Assembly: GCF_006265115.1 (NCBI RefSeq)
Contig: NZ_SMDR01000003.1
Coordinates: 186,001-250,000 of the forward strand
Length of the DNA: 64,000 nt
Origin: Arenimonas terrae
GTDB lineage: Bacteria; Pseudomonadota; Gammaproteobacteria; Xanthomonadales; Xanthomonadaceae
Direction: 5' to 3'
The notes below the pieces were generated by a model, which was given only the letters and a program-made list of their open reading frames with translations, made no database searches and was not told where the DNA came from. Positions within the stretch are counted from its first letter, which is position 1; each line of letters begins with the position of its first letter. Positions 46,499 through 56,087 of this stretch are shown piece after piece. The translations under genes and the position numbers were made by a program.

Positions 46499-47515
46499 TT
46501 ACCAGACCACTTCCGCCATCGAGCAGTTCAGGCCCGAGCCGATGCCCAGCAGGGCGACGCGGTCGCCCTTCTTCAGGCGGCCCATCTCGCGCAGCTTGCT
46601 CAGCACGATCGGCACCGAGGCCGGGCCGATGTTGCCGTGCTCGTTGAAGATGGTCAGCACCTTCTTCGGGTCGATGCCGAAGGCCTTGATGAAGGCCTGG
46701 GTGTGCACCTGGCTGACCTGGTGGATGACGAACTCGTCCAGCTCCTCCACCACCCAGCCCAGGGCCTGGCGCGCAGCGCCGAAGGTGGCGGTGGCCAGCT
46801 TCAGGCCTTCGATCAGCAGCATGCGGGTGTCGGTGACCATGCGGTCGAGGTTGCCGCGGCACAGGGTGTTCCACTGCGTGGCGGCCTTGGTGACGCCGCC
46901 GCGGTACTTGGGCGCGTCCGGGGTCAGCTCGGCGCGCGAGAGCACCATCGCGGCGGCGCCGCAGCCGAGCGTGAGCGTGGCCAGCTCGTTGCGGAACTGC
47001 TCTTCGGTGACGTCCGGGGCGCTCAGGCGCTCGAGCGTCTTCTTGTAGGCCAGGTTGGCGGTCTCGCCGTCCACGACCAGGGCGTATTCGATCTCGCCGC
47101 GCTCGATCATGCGGCTGGCGATGTCCATGCCGTTGAGGAAGGCCAGGCAGGCGTTGGCGACGTCGAAGTTCTGGCAGTTCTCGCCCAGGCCCAGGTTGCC
47201 CGAAACGATGGACGCCGTGGACGGCTCCAGGAAGTCGCGGCTCACCGAGGTGTTGACCAGCAGGCCGATCTTGGCGCGGTCGATGCCGGCGTCGGCGATC
47301 GCCTTCTCGGCGGCCAGGGTGGCGGCGTCGGAGGCTTCGACCTCGTCGCCCCAGAGGCGGCGCGCATAGATGCCGGCGATGTCCTGCAGGACGTCGGTCT
47401 TGATGCCGAGCCGGTCCATCGTGGGCTGGAGCTGGGCGTTGATATCAGCCGAGCTCAGGCGGTTGGGCGCATCGATGTGCGCGAGGCCGGCAATGGAAAC
47501 GTGCTGGAACAGCAT
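46499..47515 (-). CDS. oleA: acyl-CoA condensing thiolase of olefin synthesis
   Basis: This 338-residue thiolase-fold enzyme joins two fatty acyl-CoAs head to head, giving a beta-keto acid for OleD. The nucleophile is Cys123 (NACLAF), the His is in VIHQVSQVH, the Asn in NEHGNIGPAS, and Glu97 in SRDFLEPS. The 26-residue spacing from Glu to Cys is the same as E117 to C143 of the studied Xanthomonas enzyme. It is separated from oleBCD by ocd and the lrp-type gene, and must be transcribed separately. Confidence 0.95.
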   Translation of the reverse strand: MLFQHVSIAGLAHIDAPNRLSSADINAQLQPTMDRLGIKTDVLQDIAGIYARRLWGDEVEASDAATLAAEKAIADAGIDRAKIGLLVNTSVSRDFLEPSTASIVSGNLGLGENCQNFDVANACLAFLNGMDIASRMIERGEIEYALVVDGETANLAYKKTLERLSAPDVTEEQFRNELATLTLGCGAAAMVLSRAELTPDAPKYRGGVTKAATQWNTLCRGNLDRMVTDTRMLLIEGLKLATATFGAARQALGWVVEELDEFVIHQVSQVHTQAFIKAFGIDPKKVLTIFNEHGNIGPASVPIVLSKLREMGRLKKGDRVALLGIGSGLNCSMAEVVW

Positions 47516-47612
47516 GGGCAGGGTCGCCTTCGGGGAAACCCGCGAAGATTACCCGTTTCGGCCCCCCGGCTCCACTTCGGGCCGGGGCGGCGTGAAGACC
47601 GTGACCCGGTCC

Positions 47613-48002
47613 TCAGTCCTCGATCGGGTTCACGGTGCCCGGTTCCGAGCCGGCCGACGGGGTGCCGGCAGCGGTTCCCGGACGGGCGCTGCCGCAGCGG
47701 AAGGCCAGGAAACGCTGTTCGCCGTCCACCGGCTCGCCCTTGGGCTGCACGGTGTCGGCCTGCAGTCCCGGCGCCTCGTTGCGGGCCAGGGTCTCGAGCT
47801 CGTCGCGGACCTTGATGTCGTTGCGCTCGTAGGGCCCCAGGCGGTTCTTCACCGAGACCGAGACCTCGCCGCGCTTCTCGCAGACGCTCATGTCCTGGCC
47901 GGCGCGCGCCACCCGCACCTCGGAGCCGCCCGGTGCCATCTTCACCCAGGTACAGGCGGTGACGAGGGGAATCAGAAGCAAAGCCGTCGCAAGGGTTCGC
48001 AT
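47613..48002 (-). CDS. DUF4156-like lipoprotein
   Basis: This 129-residue protein has a lipoprotein signal with lipobox LVTAC (Cys17). The mature part is small, with DMSVCEKRGEVSVSV and a later ARNEAPGLQADTV. That pattern is typical of DUF4156 lipoproteins of unknown role. It should be anchored in the outer membrane. It lies downstream of the M16 peptidase gene, after a hairpin. Confidence 0.85.
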   Translation of the reverse strand: MRTLATALLLIPLVTACTWVKMAPGGSEVRVARAGQDMSVCEKRGEVSVSVKNRLGPYERNDIKVRDELETLARNEAPGLQADTVQPKGEPVDGEQRFLAFRCGSARPGTAAGTPSAGSEPGTVNPIED

Positions 48003-48020
48003 GAAGGACTCTCCAAAGAA

Positions 48021-48048
48021 TACGGGCGGGATTGTCGCCCCGCCCGTA
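48021..48048. terminator. hairpin between the M16 gene and the lipoprotein gene
   Basis: TACGGGCGGG (48021-48030) pairs perfectly with CCCGCCCGTA (48039-48048). Leftward, the stem is followed by TTCTTT, a weak U-tract. It could terminate or attenuate transcription from the M16 gene. Confidence 0.45.
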
Positions 48049-48071
48049 CTGAACCGGCAATGACGCCGGGC

Positions 48072-50939
48072 TTATTTCTTCGCGGCCGGCTTGCCGTCGG
48101 CGTCCACCACCTGCACCTCGCCCAGGTTCAGGGCGCGCACCGGGGCTTCGATCTTGCTCAGGTCGCCCACCACGACCCAGGTCAGGGCCTCGGGCTTGAG
48201 CGTGCCGGCGACGGCCTGCACGACGTCCGGGGTCAGGGCCTCGATCTTGGCGCGGCGCTGCACCACGTAATCGTCCGGGCGGTTGAAGCGCACGATGCCG
48301 CCGATGGCGCCCATCACCGCGCCCGCGGTTTCGTAGGAACCCGGCAGGCTGCGGATCTCGGTGGCCTGGATCTTGGCCACTTCCTCCGGCTTGGCCGGCG
48401 ACTTGCCCGAGGCGTAGTCGGCGATCTCGCGCTGCAGCTCGGCGATCGACTCGGCGGTCTTGTCGATCTGCACCGCCGCGAACGCCATCCACGGCCGCTG
48501 GCCCTTGGCGCCCTGCACGAAGCTGTAGGAACCGTAGGCCCAGTGCTTGTCCTCGCGCAGGTTCATGTTCAGGCGCGAGCTGAACTCGCCGCCCAGCACC
48601 GAGTTGGCGATCTCGAACTCGGTCGCCTTCGGGTCCATGGTCGAGGGCACGACCTGGCCGACGAAGACATTGGCCTGGATCGCGCCCGGCTGGTCGACCA
48701 GGAACACGCGCGGCTTGGCCGGCAGGGCCACGGCCGGCACGGCCACCGGCGTCGGCGCGGCGCCTTCGCCCTTCCAGCTGCCCAGGTGCTTCTCGAGCAC
48801 CGGCAGGATCTCGGCCAGGGTGGTGTCGCCGGTGACGATCAGGGTGGCGCCTTCCGGACGCACCCACTGCTTGTGGAAGGCGACCAGGTCGTCGCGGGTC
48901 AGCGAGGCGATGGAGGCCTCGGTGCCGCTGCCGCTGAACGGGATCGCGTAGGGATGGCCCTCGCCGTAGACCAGCGGCGGCAGCAGGCGCTGCGCGGCCG
49001 AGTTCGGACGCGCCTTCTCCTGCTTGATGCCGGCGATCCAGGTCTGGCGCACGCGTTCGATCTCCTTGTCGTCGAAACGCGGCTCGCGCAGCATCTGCGC
49101 GTACAGCGCCACCGACGCGTCCAGGTTCTCCTTCAGCGCCGACAGGTAGGCGTTGCCGCCGTCGAGCGCCGCACCGGCGCCGAGGTTGGCGCCCAGGCGC
49201 TCGGCCTGGTCGGCGAAGGCGAGCGCATCGAACTTGCCCGAACCCTCGTCGAGCATGCCGAAGGTGAAGCTGGCGGTGCCGAGCTTGCGGCCCACGTCGG
49301 CCACATAACCACCGGGCAGCTCCAGGCTCATCTGCACGACGGGGATGACGTGGCGCTCGGCAAGGATCACCTTGATGCCGTTGCTCAGCTCGCCGCGCTG
49401 CAGCGCCGGGAACGACAGCGCCGGGAACTCGGTGGTCTGCGGCACGCCCTTGCTGCGGTCGACGGTGCTGGGCGTGGTGGTGTACTTCGGGTCGGCGGCC
49501 GGCACCGGCGCCATGTCCGGATGCGCGGTGCTCGCTTCCTCGACGGTGGGCACGCGCTCGCCCGGCGTGACCACGATGGTGTGGTCGCCGCGCGACAGCC
49601 AGCGCTTGCCGGCGGCCACCAGGTCGGCGCCCGAGGCGGTTTCGATGGTGCGCAGGCTCTCACGGAAGCAGCCCGGGTCGCCGGCGAACACGGCGCATTC
49701 GGCCAGCGCGTCGGCCTTGCCGCCGAAGCCGCCGATGCGCTCGATGCCGCGGATGAAGCCGGCCTTGAACACGGTGCGCGCCTGCTCGAGCTCGGCGGCG
49801 CTCGGGCCCTCGGCGAGCAGCTTCGCCAGCTCCTCGTCCAGCGCCTTCTCGACCGTGGCCACGTCCACGCCCTGCTTCACGTCGACCTGGATGAAAAACA
49901 GGCCGCCCAGCAGGTTCGGCCAGGCGCCTGCCGAAACGCTGTCGGCGATCTTGTCCTGGAACACCAGGCGCTTGTCCAGGCGCGAGCTGCGCGAGCCGCC
50001 CAGGACCTGCGACAGCAGCTGCAGGCGCTCGACATCGGCCTGGCCGTATTCGGCGGTATTCCAGGCGCGGTAGACGCGCGCCTGCGGCACGTTGTCGGTG
50101 AAGGTGTCGCGGGTGGAGGTGGTGCGCGGCGCCGGGTCGACCTTGGGCTGGGCCATGGTCGGGCCGGCCGGGATGTGGCCGAAGTACTTGGCCACCTTCT
50201 CCTTCGCGGTGGCCAGGTCGATGTCGCCGGCGAGCACCAGCACGGCGTTGTTCGGGCCGTACCAGGTCTTGAAGAAGCGCTGCACGTCGTCGAGCGAGGC
50301 GGCGTTGAGGTCGCTCATCGAGCCGATGGTGGTCCAGCTGTACGGGTGGCCCTTGGGATAGCTGGCCTTGAGCAGGCGCTCGAACACCTGGCCGTAGGGC
50401 TGGTTCTCGCCCTGGCGCTTCTCGTTCTGCACCACGCCGCGCTGCTCGTCCAGCAGCTCCTGGGTCACCGAGCCGATGAAGTGGCCCATGCGGTCGGACT
50501 CCATCCACAGCGCCATGTCGAGCGCGGTGGTGGGCACATTCTGGAAGTAGTTGGTGCGGTCGGAGTTGGTGGTGCCGTTCTGGTCGGTGGTGCCGACCAG
50601 CTCGAAGGGCTCGAAGAACTCGCCCTTGTAGTTCTCGCTGCCCTGGAACATCAGGTGCTCGAACAGGTGTGCGAAGCCGGTGCGGCCCGGGCGCTCGTTC
50701 TTGGCGCCGACCTGGTACCAGATGTTGACCGAGACGATCGGCGCCTTGCGGTCGGTGTGCACGATCACGCGCAGGCCGTTGGGCAGGGTGAACTGGTCGA
50801 AGGCGATGTCGGCGGCGGGCGCGGGCGCGGCCTGCTCCTTCGCGATGGCCTCCGGGGCGTTGAGCGGCGAGAAGCCGGCGACGGCGAGGCCGAGGGCCAG
50901 GGCGAGCGCGCTCAGGCGCGGGCGGCGGATCGGGGTCAT
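48072..50939 (-). CDS. M16-family zinc peptidase, two-domain
   Basis: This 955-residue periplasmic metalloprotease has a Sec signal (cleavage near residue 33) and two pitrilysin-like halves. The first has the inverted zinc motif HLFEH (H91, E94, H95) and downstream Glu. The second half (from about residue 500) lacks the motif and forms the clam-shell partner. It should degrade unfolded or small peptides. I placed the start at MTPIRRPRLS because the signal peptide begins there. Confidence 0.94.
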   Translation of the reverse strand: MTPIRRPRLSALALALGLAVAGFSPLNAPEAIAKEQAAPAPAADIAFDQFTLPNGLRVIVHTDRKAPIVSVNIWYQVGAKNERPGRTGFAHLFEHLMFQGSENYKGEFFEPFELVGTTDQNGTTNSDRTNYFQNVPTTALDMALWMESDRMGHFIGSVTQELLDEQRGVVQNEKRQGENQPYGQVFERLLKASYPKGHPYSWTTIGSMSDLNAASLDDVQRFFKTWYGPNNAVLVLAGDIDLATAKEKVAKYFGHIPAGPTMAQPKVDPAPRTTSTRDTFTDNVPQARVYRAWNTAEYGQADVERLQLLSQVLGGSRSSRLDKRLVFQDKIADSVSAGAWPNLLGGLFFIQVDVKQGVDVATVEKALDEELAKLLAEGPSAAELEQARTVFKAGFIRGIERIGGFGGKADALAECAVFAGDPGCFRESLRTIETASGADLVAAGKRWLSRGDHTIVVTPGERVPTVEEASTAHPDMAPVPAADPKYTTTPSTVDRSKGVPQTTEFPALSFPALQRGELSNGIKVILAERHVIPVVQMSLELPGGYVADVGRKLGTASFTFGMLDEGSGKFDALAFADQAERLGANLGAGAALDGGNAYLSALKENLDASVALYAQMLREPRFDDKEIERVRQTWIAGIKQEKARPNSAAQRLLPPLVYGEGHPYAIPFSGSGTEASIASLTRDDLVAFHKQWVRPEGATLIVTGDTTLAEILPVLEKHLGSWKGEGAAPTPVAVPAVALPAKPRVFLVDQPGAIQANVFVGQVVPSTMDPKATEFEIANSVLGGEFSSRLNMNLREDKHWAYGSYSFVQGAKGQRPWMAFAAVQIDKTAESIAELQREIADYASGKSPAKPEEVAKIQATEIRSLPGSYETAGAVMGAIGGIVRFNRPDDYVVQRRAKIEALTPDVVQAVAGTLKPEALTWVVVGDLSKIEAPVRALNLGEVQVVDADGKPAAKK

Positions 50940-51035
50940 TCGGATACCTTGCAGGGACAGCCGGAAAGTCCGGGGGACCCGAATCCTAGCCTGCCTTGAC
51001 GGGGCATACACTAGGCCGGAGGCCATAGTCGCCGC

Positions 51036-51914
51036 ATGGACCTGCGCTCCGCACGCCACCGTCTGTTCATGGACGCTAACCGCGACCCTCCTCGGGACGG
51101 CGTCCGCGCGCGCGCTGCCCGCGTCGGCGCAAGCTGGGGCGCCGCGGCCGTGGGCGCGCTCGCGCTGCTGTGCGCGGTCCCCTCCGCGCAGGCGGCGATC
51201 AGCTTCGAGGAAGGACTGGCGCGCGATCCGGACAGCAATCAACTGCTCTATCGCGAGCAGCACCTCGTGCGCCGCCGTGACGGCCAGGTGCTCGAACGCC
51301 TCGTGCTGTACCGCTGCAGCGACGGCACCGCGTTCGCGCGCAAGCGGGTCGACTACCGGGCCTCGGCGCAGGCGCCGTCCTTCAGCCTCGAGGACGCCCG
51401 CGACGGCTACGGCGAAGGCCTGCGCCGCGGCAGTGCCGGCGACACCGTGTGGGTGCGCGAAAGCGCGGGCGGGAGCGAGCGCAGCGCGCCGCTGCGCGCG
51501 CATCCGCAGACGGTGGCGGACGCCGGCTTCGACGAATTCATCCGGCGCAACTGGCGGCCGCTGCTGGCCGGCGAATCGGTGCCGCTGCGCTTCGCGGTAC
51601 CGGCGCGGCTCGAGAGCCTGGGCTTCAAGGTGTCGCGGATTGGCGCGGCGCGGTTCGGCGGTGAGCCGGCGGAACTGTTCCGGCTGCGGCTGGGCGGCTG
51701 GTTGGGCTGGATCGCGCCGCACATCGACGTCGCCTACGGCCGCGACAGCCAGCGCCTGCTGCGCTTCGAGGGCCTGAGCAACCTGCGCGCGGACGACGGC
51801 GGTTCGCAGCTGCTGGCGCGCATCGAGTTCCCGGCCCCGGCGGTCGACGCCGGCGAGCCGCAGTGGCGGGCGTTCGCCGGCGCCCCCCTGTCCGCCTGCC
51901 GTGTCCGGGCCTGA
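51036..51914 (+). CDS. secreted hypothetical protein
   Basis: This protein has up to 292 residues and a Sec signal (about residues 30-53, ending SAQAAIS). The start may be 51036, or 51069 (MDANRD), which would give a more usual signal length. The mature part is rich in charged residues and Arg, with WVRES and DEFIRRNWRPLL. I recognise no domain. It is divergent from the M16 gene with a 96-base gap. Confidence 0.7.
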   Translation: MDLRSARHRLFMDANRDPPRDGVRARAARVGASWGAAAVGALALLCAVPSAQAAISFEEGLARDPDSNQLLYREQHLVRRRDGQVLERLVLYRCSDGTAFARKRVDYRASAQAPSFSLEDARDGYGEGLRRGSAGDTVWVRESAGGSERSAPLRAHPQTVADAGFDEFIRRNWRPLLAGESVPLRFAVPARLESLGFKVSRIGAARFGGEPAELFRLRLGGWLGWIAPHIDVAYGRDSQRLLRFEGLSNLRADDGGSQLLARIEFPAPAVDAGEPQWRAFAGAPLSACRVRA

Positions 51915-52027
51915 GTCCGGACGGCCGCGGACAGTCTGAAGCGCTCGCCAAGCCGTTGATCCCAAAGGACTCGGAGGGCTGGCACGGTTCCTGCTGTGAT
52001 CTGCCCAGGACACCGAGGAGCCCCGCC

Positions 52028-52261
52028 ATGACCGCCAACCTTTCCACCGCGATGCACCGCAGCCTGTTCGCCCTGCCCCTGCTGGCGGTGGCCCTGGCGG
52101 CCGCCGCCCACGAGCCGCCCGCGCTGGGCGAGACACTGGAGCGCGTGGTTTCCAGCACCATCGACTGCAGCGAGTCGCCGCGTCCTGCCGGCCGCCTGGG
52201 CCTGGCCCGCATGCCCGGCGACCTGGGCCTGATCAGCCGTCGCCTGCACTGCGCCGGCTGA
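52028..52261 (+). CDS. small secreted hypothetical protein
   Basis: This 77-residue protein has a Sec signal (MHRSLFALPLLAVALAAAA, cleaved near AAAHEPP). The mature part is about 45 residues, with two Cys that could form a disulfide. ATG 52028 follows GAGGAGCC; an internal ATG at 52052 would also leave a signal. The function is unknown. Confidence 0.6.
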   Translation: MTANLSTAMHRSLFALPLLAVALAAAAHEPPALGETLERVVSSTIDCSESPRPAGRLGLARMPGDLGLISRRLHCAG

Positions 52262-52295
52262 TGCCCGCGCGGCTGCGTCCGGCAATAATCGCCGG

Positions 52296-52769
52296 ATGAT
52301 CGACGTCATCCTGTTCCAGCCGGAAATCCCGCCCAACACCGGCAACATCATCCGCCTGTGCGCCAATACCGGCGCCGGCCTGCATCTGGTCGAGCCGCTG
52401 GGCTTCGATCTCGAGGACGCCAAGCTGCGGCGCGCGGGCCTCGACTACCATGAATTCGCGCGCGTGCACCGGCACGCCTCGCTCGACGAATGCCTGCGTT
52501 TCCTGAACATGCCGCGCCTGTTCGCATTCAGCGCGCGTTCTGAAAAAAGATTCGATCGCGTGTCCTACGAGCGCAACGATGCTTTGCTGTTCGGGCCGGA
52601 AACGCGCGGCCTTCCCGACGACGTGATCGCGCGTATTGCGCCGGAAAACCGCCTTCGCCTGCCGATGCGCGCGGGCCAGCGCAGCCTCAATCTCTCCAAT
52701 GCGGTGGCGGTCGCGGTGTTCGAGGCGTGGCGACAGTCCGGATTCGTCGATGCGGCCATGCATGACTGA
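52296..52769 (+). CDS. trmL: tRNA (cytidine(34)-2'-O)-methyltransferase
   Basis: This 157-residue SPOUT methyltransferase methylates the wobble base 2'-O of tRNA-Leu isoacceptors. Motifs are NTGNIIRLCANTG near the N-terminus, LFGPETRGLP and RSLNLSNAVAV, which form the knotted SAM site. The length matches TrmL. It is a single gene. Confidence 0.95.
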   Translation: MIDVILFQPEIPPNTGNIIRLCANTGAGLHLVEPLGFDLEDAKLRRAGLDYHEFARVHRHASLDECLRFLNMPRLFAFSARSEKRFDRVSYERNDALLFGPETRGLPDDVIARIAPENRLRLPMRAGQRSLNLSNAVAVAVFEAWRQSGFVDAAMHD

Positions 52770-52883
52770 CGACAGGGGGCGCGGAAAAAGTCCGTCTCGT
52801 TAATCTCTCGTTACGTTGAACTTCCCATACTCGGCCCCTGCGCTCCCCCACGAGCGTTCCCAAAATCGAAAAAGGAAGTTCCC

Positions 52884-53450
52884 ATGAAGCGTTCCCTTCT
52901 TGCCCTGGCCCTGGTCGCCATCGTTCCCTTCGCGGCCCAGGCCGACGACAAGCTGAGCTACACCTACGTCGAGGGCGCGTACCTCAACACCCAGGCTGAC
53001 GGCGGCGTGGATGCCGATGGTTTCGGCGTGCGTGGTTCGTTCGAGTTCGGCGAGTCCGGCTTCTACGGCCTCGGCGCGTACAACCAGATCGAAATCGACG
53101 ACGTCAACGTCGACGTCGACAACTACGAGATCGGCGTCGGCTACGGCCACGGCCTGTCCGACAACCTCGACCTGATCAGCGAGCTGGCCTACATCAACTC
53201 CGACATCGACCTGCCGGGCGCCGGCAGCATCGACGGCTACCGCGCCTCGGTCGGCCTGCGCGGCTCGTTCACCGACAGCTTCGAGGGCCTGATCAAGGCC
53301 AACTACATCGACGGCAGCGACTTCGACGGCGACTTCAGCGGCACCGTCGGCGCCCAGTACAAGTTCACCCAGACCTGGGGCCTGACCGGCGAAGTCGAGT
53401 TCGGCGACGGCGGCGAGACCTACCTGGTCGGCGTGCGCGCCAGCTTCTGA
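52884..53450 (+). CDS. Ax21-family outer-membrane barrel
   Basis: This 188-residue protein has a Sec signal (cleavage near AAQADD, about residue 20) and a repetitive Asp/Gly-rich barrel ending in VGVRASF, whose terminal Phe is typical of outer-membrane barrels. The start KLSYTYVEGAYLNT is characteristic of the Ax21 family, which is common in Xanthomonadaceae. A strong AAAGGAAG ribosome-binding site suggests high expression. The exact role is unclear. Confidence 0.9.
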   Translation: MKRSLLALALVAIVPFAAQADDKLSYTYVEGAYLNTQADGGVDADGFGVRGSFEFGESGFYGLGAYNQIEIDDVNVDVDNYEIGVGYGHGLSDNLDLISELAYINSDIDLPGAGSIDGYRASVGLRGSFTDSFEGLIKANYIDGSDFDGDFSGTVGAQYKFTQTWGLTGEVEFGDGGETYLVGVRASF

Positions 53451-53474
53451 TCCAACGCGGCACCGCTACAAGCG

Positions 53475-53506
53475 AAAAGCCCGGCTCCCGCCGGGCTTTT
53501 CTTTTT
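53475..53506 (+). terminator. rho-independent terminator after the Ax21 gene
   Basis: AAAAGCCCGG-CTCCCG-CCGGGCTTTT is followed by CTTTTT. The A-run on the other side makes it usable by the convergent gpsA as well. Confidence 0.9.
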
Positions 53507-53525
53507 GCGCCAGGTTGGCCGCCGC

Positions 53526-54554
53526 TCACTCCTCGAACAGGCCCTCGGCGTATTCGGGCTTCTGTTCGCGCGCGAGCAGCCGCTTGAGGCCTTCGATCGG
53601 CGTAATGCGCTCGTGCAGCACCTCGCGCACCAGGGCCGAGATCGGCAGCTCGATGCCGTGGCGTTCGCCCAGGCGCATCACTTCGTCGGCGGTCTGCACC
53701 GACTCGACCACCTGGCCGATCGCCGCCACCGCTTCCTTGATCGATTGCCCGCGGCCGAGCGCCAGGCCCAGGCGGCGGTTGCGCGACAGGTCGCCGGTGC
53801 TGGTCAGCACCAGGTCGCCGAGGCCGGCGAGGCCCATCAGTGTTTCCGCGCGGCCGCCCAGCGCGACGTTCAGGCGCAGCATCTCGTTGAGGCCGCGCGT
53901 GATCAGGCCGGCGCGGGCGTTGAGGCCCAGGTTCATGCCATCGGCGACGCCGGTGGCGACGGCCAGCACGTTCTTCATCGCGCCGCCGAGTTCGGCGCCG
54001 AGCATGTCGTTGCCGGTGTAGGCGCGGAAGGTCGGACCGTGCAGGGTTTCGGCGACCTCGAGCGCGAAGGCCTCGTCGTCCGAATGCACGGTCACCGCGG
54101 TCGGCAGGCCCTGCGCGACCTCCTTGGCGAAGGAAGGGCCGGTGACGATCGCCAGCGGCACGCCGTCGCCCAGCACGTCGCCGGCGACTTCATGCAGGAA
54201 CCGGCCCGAACCGGGCTCGAAACCCTTGGTCGCCCAGGCCACGCCGGCCTGCGCGCGGCGATGCGGGGCGAGCAGCTTCAGCGTTTCGGTGAAGGCGTGG
54301 CTGGGCGTGACCACCAGCACCAGGTCGGCGCCGGCCACGGCGGCCGCGAGATCGCCGGTGGCGACCAGCGACTCGGGCAGGGGTACGCCCGGCAGGTAGC
54401 GGGTGTTCTCGTGCCGCTGGTTGATCGACGCGATCTGGGCCGGGTCGCGGCCCCAGATCGTGGTCGGATGACCATTGCGGGCGATCAGCGATGCAAGCGC
54501 CGTGCCCCAGGAGCCACTCCCGAGTACGGCGACCGCCGGTTTTGCGGTGCTCAT
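53526..54554 (-). CDS. gpsA: glycerol-3-phosphate dehydrogenase [NAD(P)+]
   Basis: This 342-residue enzyme reduces dihydroxyacetone phosphate to glycerol-3-phosphate for phospholipid synthesis. The N-terminal Rossmann motif is [10 protein letters not shown]. The substrate region has [15 protein letters not shown], the catalytic Lys is in [13 protein letters not shown], and the later [11 protein letters not shown] is typical. It follows secB by 14 bases, an order also seen in related gammaproteobacteria. Confidence 0.97.
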   Translation of the reverse strand: MSTAKPAVAVLGSGSWGTALASLIARNGHPTTIWGRDPAQIASINQRHENTRYLPGVPLPESLVATGDLAAAVAGADLVLVVTPSHAFTETLKLLAPHRRAQAGVAWATKGFEPGSGRFLHEVAGDVLGDGVPLAIVTGPSFAKEVAQGLPTAVTVHSDDEAFALEVAETLHGPTFRAYTGNDMLGAELGGAMKNVLAVATGVADGMNLGLNARAGLITRGLNEMLRLNVALGGRAETLMGLAGLGDLVLTSTGDLSRNRRLGLALGRGQSIKEAVAAIGQVVESVQTADEVMRLGERHGIELPISALVREVLHERITPIEGLKRLLAREQKPEYAEGLFEE

Positions 54555-54568
54555 CGGCGCCGCGGGGA

Positions 54569-55063
54569 TCAGGCGTTGCCGGCCTCGAGCGCCGGACCGC
54601 CCTGGGCGGCCTCGGCGCGACGGCGCAGGCCTTCGGCGTACAGCGCCTCGAAGTTGATCGGCTGCAGGTAGAACGGCGGGAAACCACCCTGCGACACCAG
54701 CTCGCCGATGGTCTGGCGGGCGTAGGGGAACAGCACGTTCGGGCAGTAGGTGCCGAGCATCATGTCCAGGGTGCGGTCGTCGAAACCGGCCAGGCCGAAC
54801 AGGCCGGCCTGCTCGATCTCGGCCAGGTACACGGTCTTCTCGCCCAGCTTGCAGGTCAGGGTGATGCCGAGCGCGACTTCGAACAGGCCCTCCGCGACGC
54901 GGCCGACCTTCTGGTTGAGGTTGAGCTCAAGCTGCGGCTGGCCCGGCTCGTTGAAGATCTGCGGCGCGCCCGGAACCTCGAAGGACACGTCCTTGACGTA
55001 GATCTTCTGGATGGTGAACTGCGCCTGTTCGGCGCCAGCGGCACCATTGTTCTGCTCGGCCAT
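54569..55063 (-). CDS. secB: protein-export chaperone SecB
   Basis: This 164-residue chaperone keeps preproteins unfolded and hands them to SecA. The family pattern is clear: [17 protein letters not shown], then [21 protein letters not shown] and [15 protein letters not shown]. It acts as a homotetramer. It is cotranscribed with gpsA downstream. Confidence 0.97.
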   Translation of the reverse strand: MAEQNNGAAGAEQAQFTIQKIYVKDVSFEVPGAPQIFNEPGQPQLELNLNQKVGRVAEGLFEVALGITLTCKLGEKTVYLAEIEQAGLFGLAGFDDRTLDMMLGTYCPNVLFPYARQTIGELVSQGGFPPFYLQPINFEALYAEGLRRRAEAAQGGPALEAGNA

Positions 55064-55140
55064 GACGGCAACTCCGGAATGATGTGACGGATGAAAGGGC
55101 GGCGATTATCGCACGCCCGCCCGGCCCCGGCCTCGGGGGC

Positions 55141-55569
55141 TCAGCGGCCCTTGGCCAGCGGCAGGCCGGCGGACTGCCAGCTGCCGATGCCGCCGTCGAG
55201 CACGCCGATGCGCTTGAAGCCGGCCTTGACCAGCTTCTCGGCGGCGGCCGAGGCGGTGATGCCCGCGGCGTCCACCAGCACCACCGGCGACTCCTTGGCC
55301 TTGGCCAGCAGCTTGCCTTCGGGCTCGATCTGGCTGGGCAGCACGTGCTTGGCGCCGATGATGTGGCCCTTCTCGTAATCGCCCTGCCCGCGCAGGTCCA
55401 GCACCAGGGCGTCCTCGCGGTTGATCAGCTCGGTGAGCTGGGCCGGGCTGACGGCCTTGTAGCCGCGGAACAGGCGCCGGATTTCGGTGTAGACGATCGC
55501 CAGGGTCAGGCCCAGCAGGGCCAGGGACAGCAAGGGGTTGGCTTGGGCGAAGTCGAGCAGGCGATCCAT
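55141..55569 (-). CDS. membrane-anchored rhodanese-like protein
   Basis: This 142-residue protein has one N-terminal membrane helix (about 8-25) followed by a rhodanese domain (AVSPAQLTELINREDALVLD, then GGIGSWQSAGLPLAKG). The active-site loop reads LVDAAGITAS, so the catalytic Cys of sulfurtransferases is absent and sulfur transfer is not expected. The membrane anchor and position upstream of secB fit the YibN-like group. I chose the start at MDRLLDFA. Confidence 0.85.
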   Translation of the reverse strand: MDRLLDFAQANPLLSLALLGLTLAIVYTEIRRLFRGYKAVSPAQLTELINREDALVLDLRGQGDYEKGHIIGAKHVLPSQIEPEGKLLAKAKESPVVLVDAAGITASAAAEKLVKAGFKRIGVLDGGIGSWQSAGLPLAKGR

Positions 55570-55634
55570 GTCGGGGCGGTTCCGGGCAGCGGGGCCGGCA
55601 TTATGGGCGCCGCCGCCGCCGGGGGCAAAACCGC

Positions 55635-56054
55635 TCAGCCGCCGTCGAGCCTGGGCAGGCCGGTGGTCAGCCACCAGCGCTTGGCCTCGGGGTCGTAGCG
55701 CCAGTGCTGGTGGTCGGTGACGATCTTCTCTACCTGGGTGTGGCGGTTGACGAAGCGGATCTCGACGACCTGCTCGTATTCGCCCTCGGCCGGCTCCCGG
55801 CCGGAGCGCACGTCGTAACCCGAGACCTGGAACTGCTTGTAGCGCTCGAGCTCCAGGGACGTGATCGGCCGCTCCTCGAGCACCTTCGGGTCGATGAAGG
55901 CCGCGGCCTTGTCGAAGTCGCTCCAGCGGATGGCGCTGACGTAGTGGTAGAGCATCTGGTCGCGCGGGTTGCGCTGTGCGCCCATCGAACCGCAGGCGGT
56001 CAGCAGCACCAGCAGGAGCAGGGCGACGAGGCGGTGCAGGCGGGACGTGGTCAT
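55635..56054 (-). CDS. hypothetical lipoprotein
   Basis: This 139-residue lipoprotein has lipobox LLTAC (Cys near 21) and a mature NTF2-like stretch (MLYHYVSAIRWSDFDKAAAF, then VEIRFVNRHTQVEKIVTDHQ) that ends in a Trp-rich WWLTTGLP. The fold guess is by pattern only. An upstream ATG at 56069 is in frame, but the signal peptide fits the later one. The function is unknown. Confidence 0.78.
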   Translation of the reverse strand: MTTSRLHRLVALLLLVLLTACGSMGAQRNPRDQMLYHYVSAIRWSDFDKAAAFIDPKVLEERPITSLELERYKQFQVSGYDVRSGREPAEGEYEQVVEIRFVNRHTQVEKIVTDHQHWRYDPEAKRWWLTTGLPRLDGG

Positions 56055-56087
56055 GGCCGCATTATGCACATTGCCGCCGGCGGGGCA

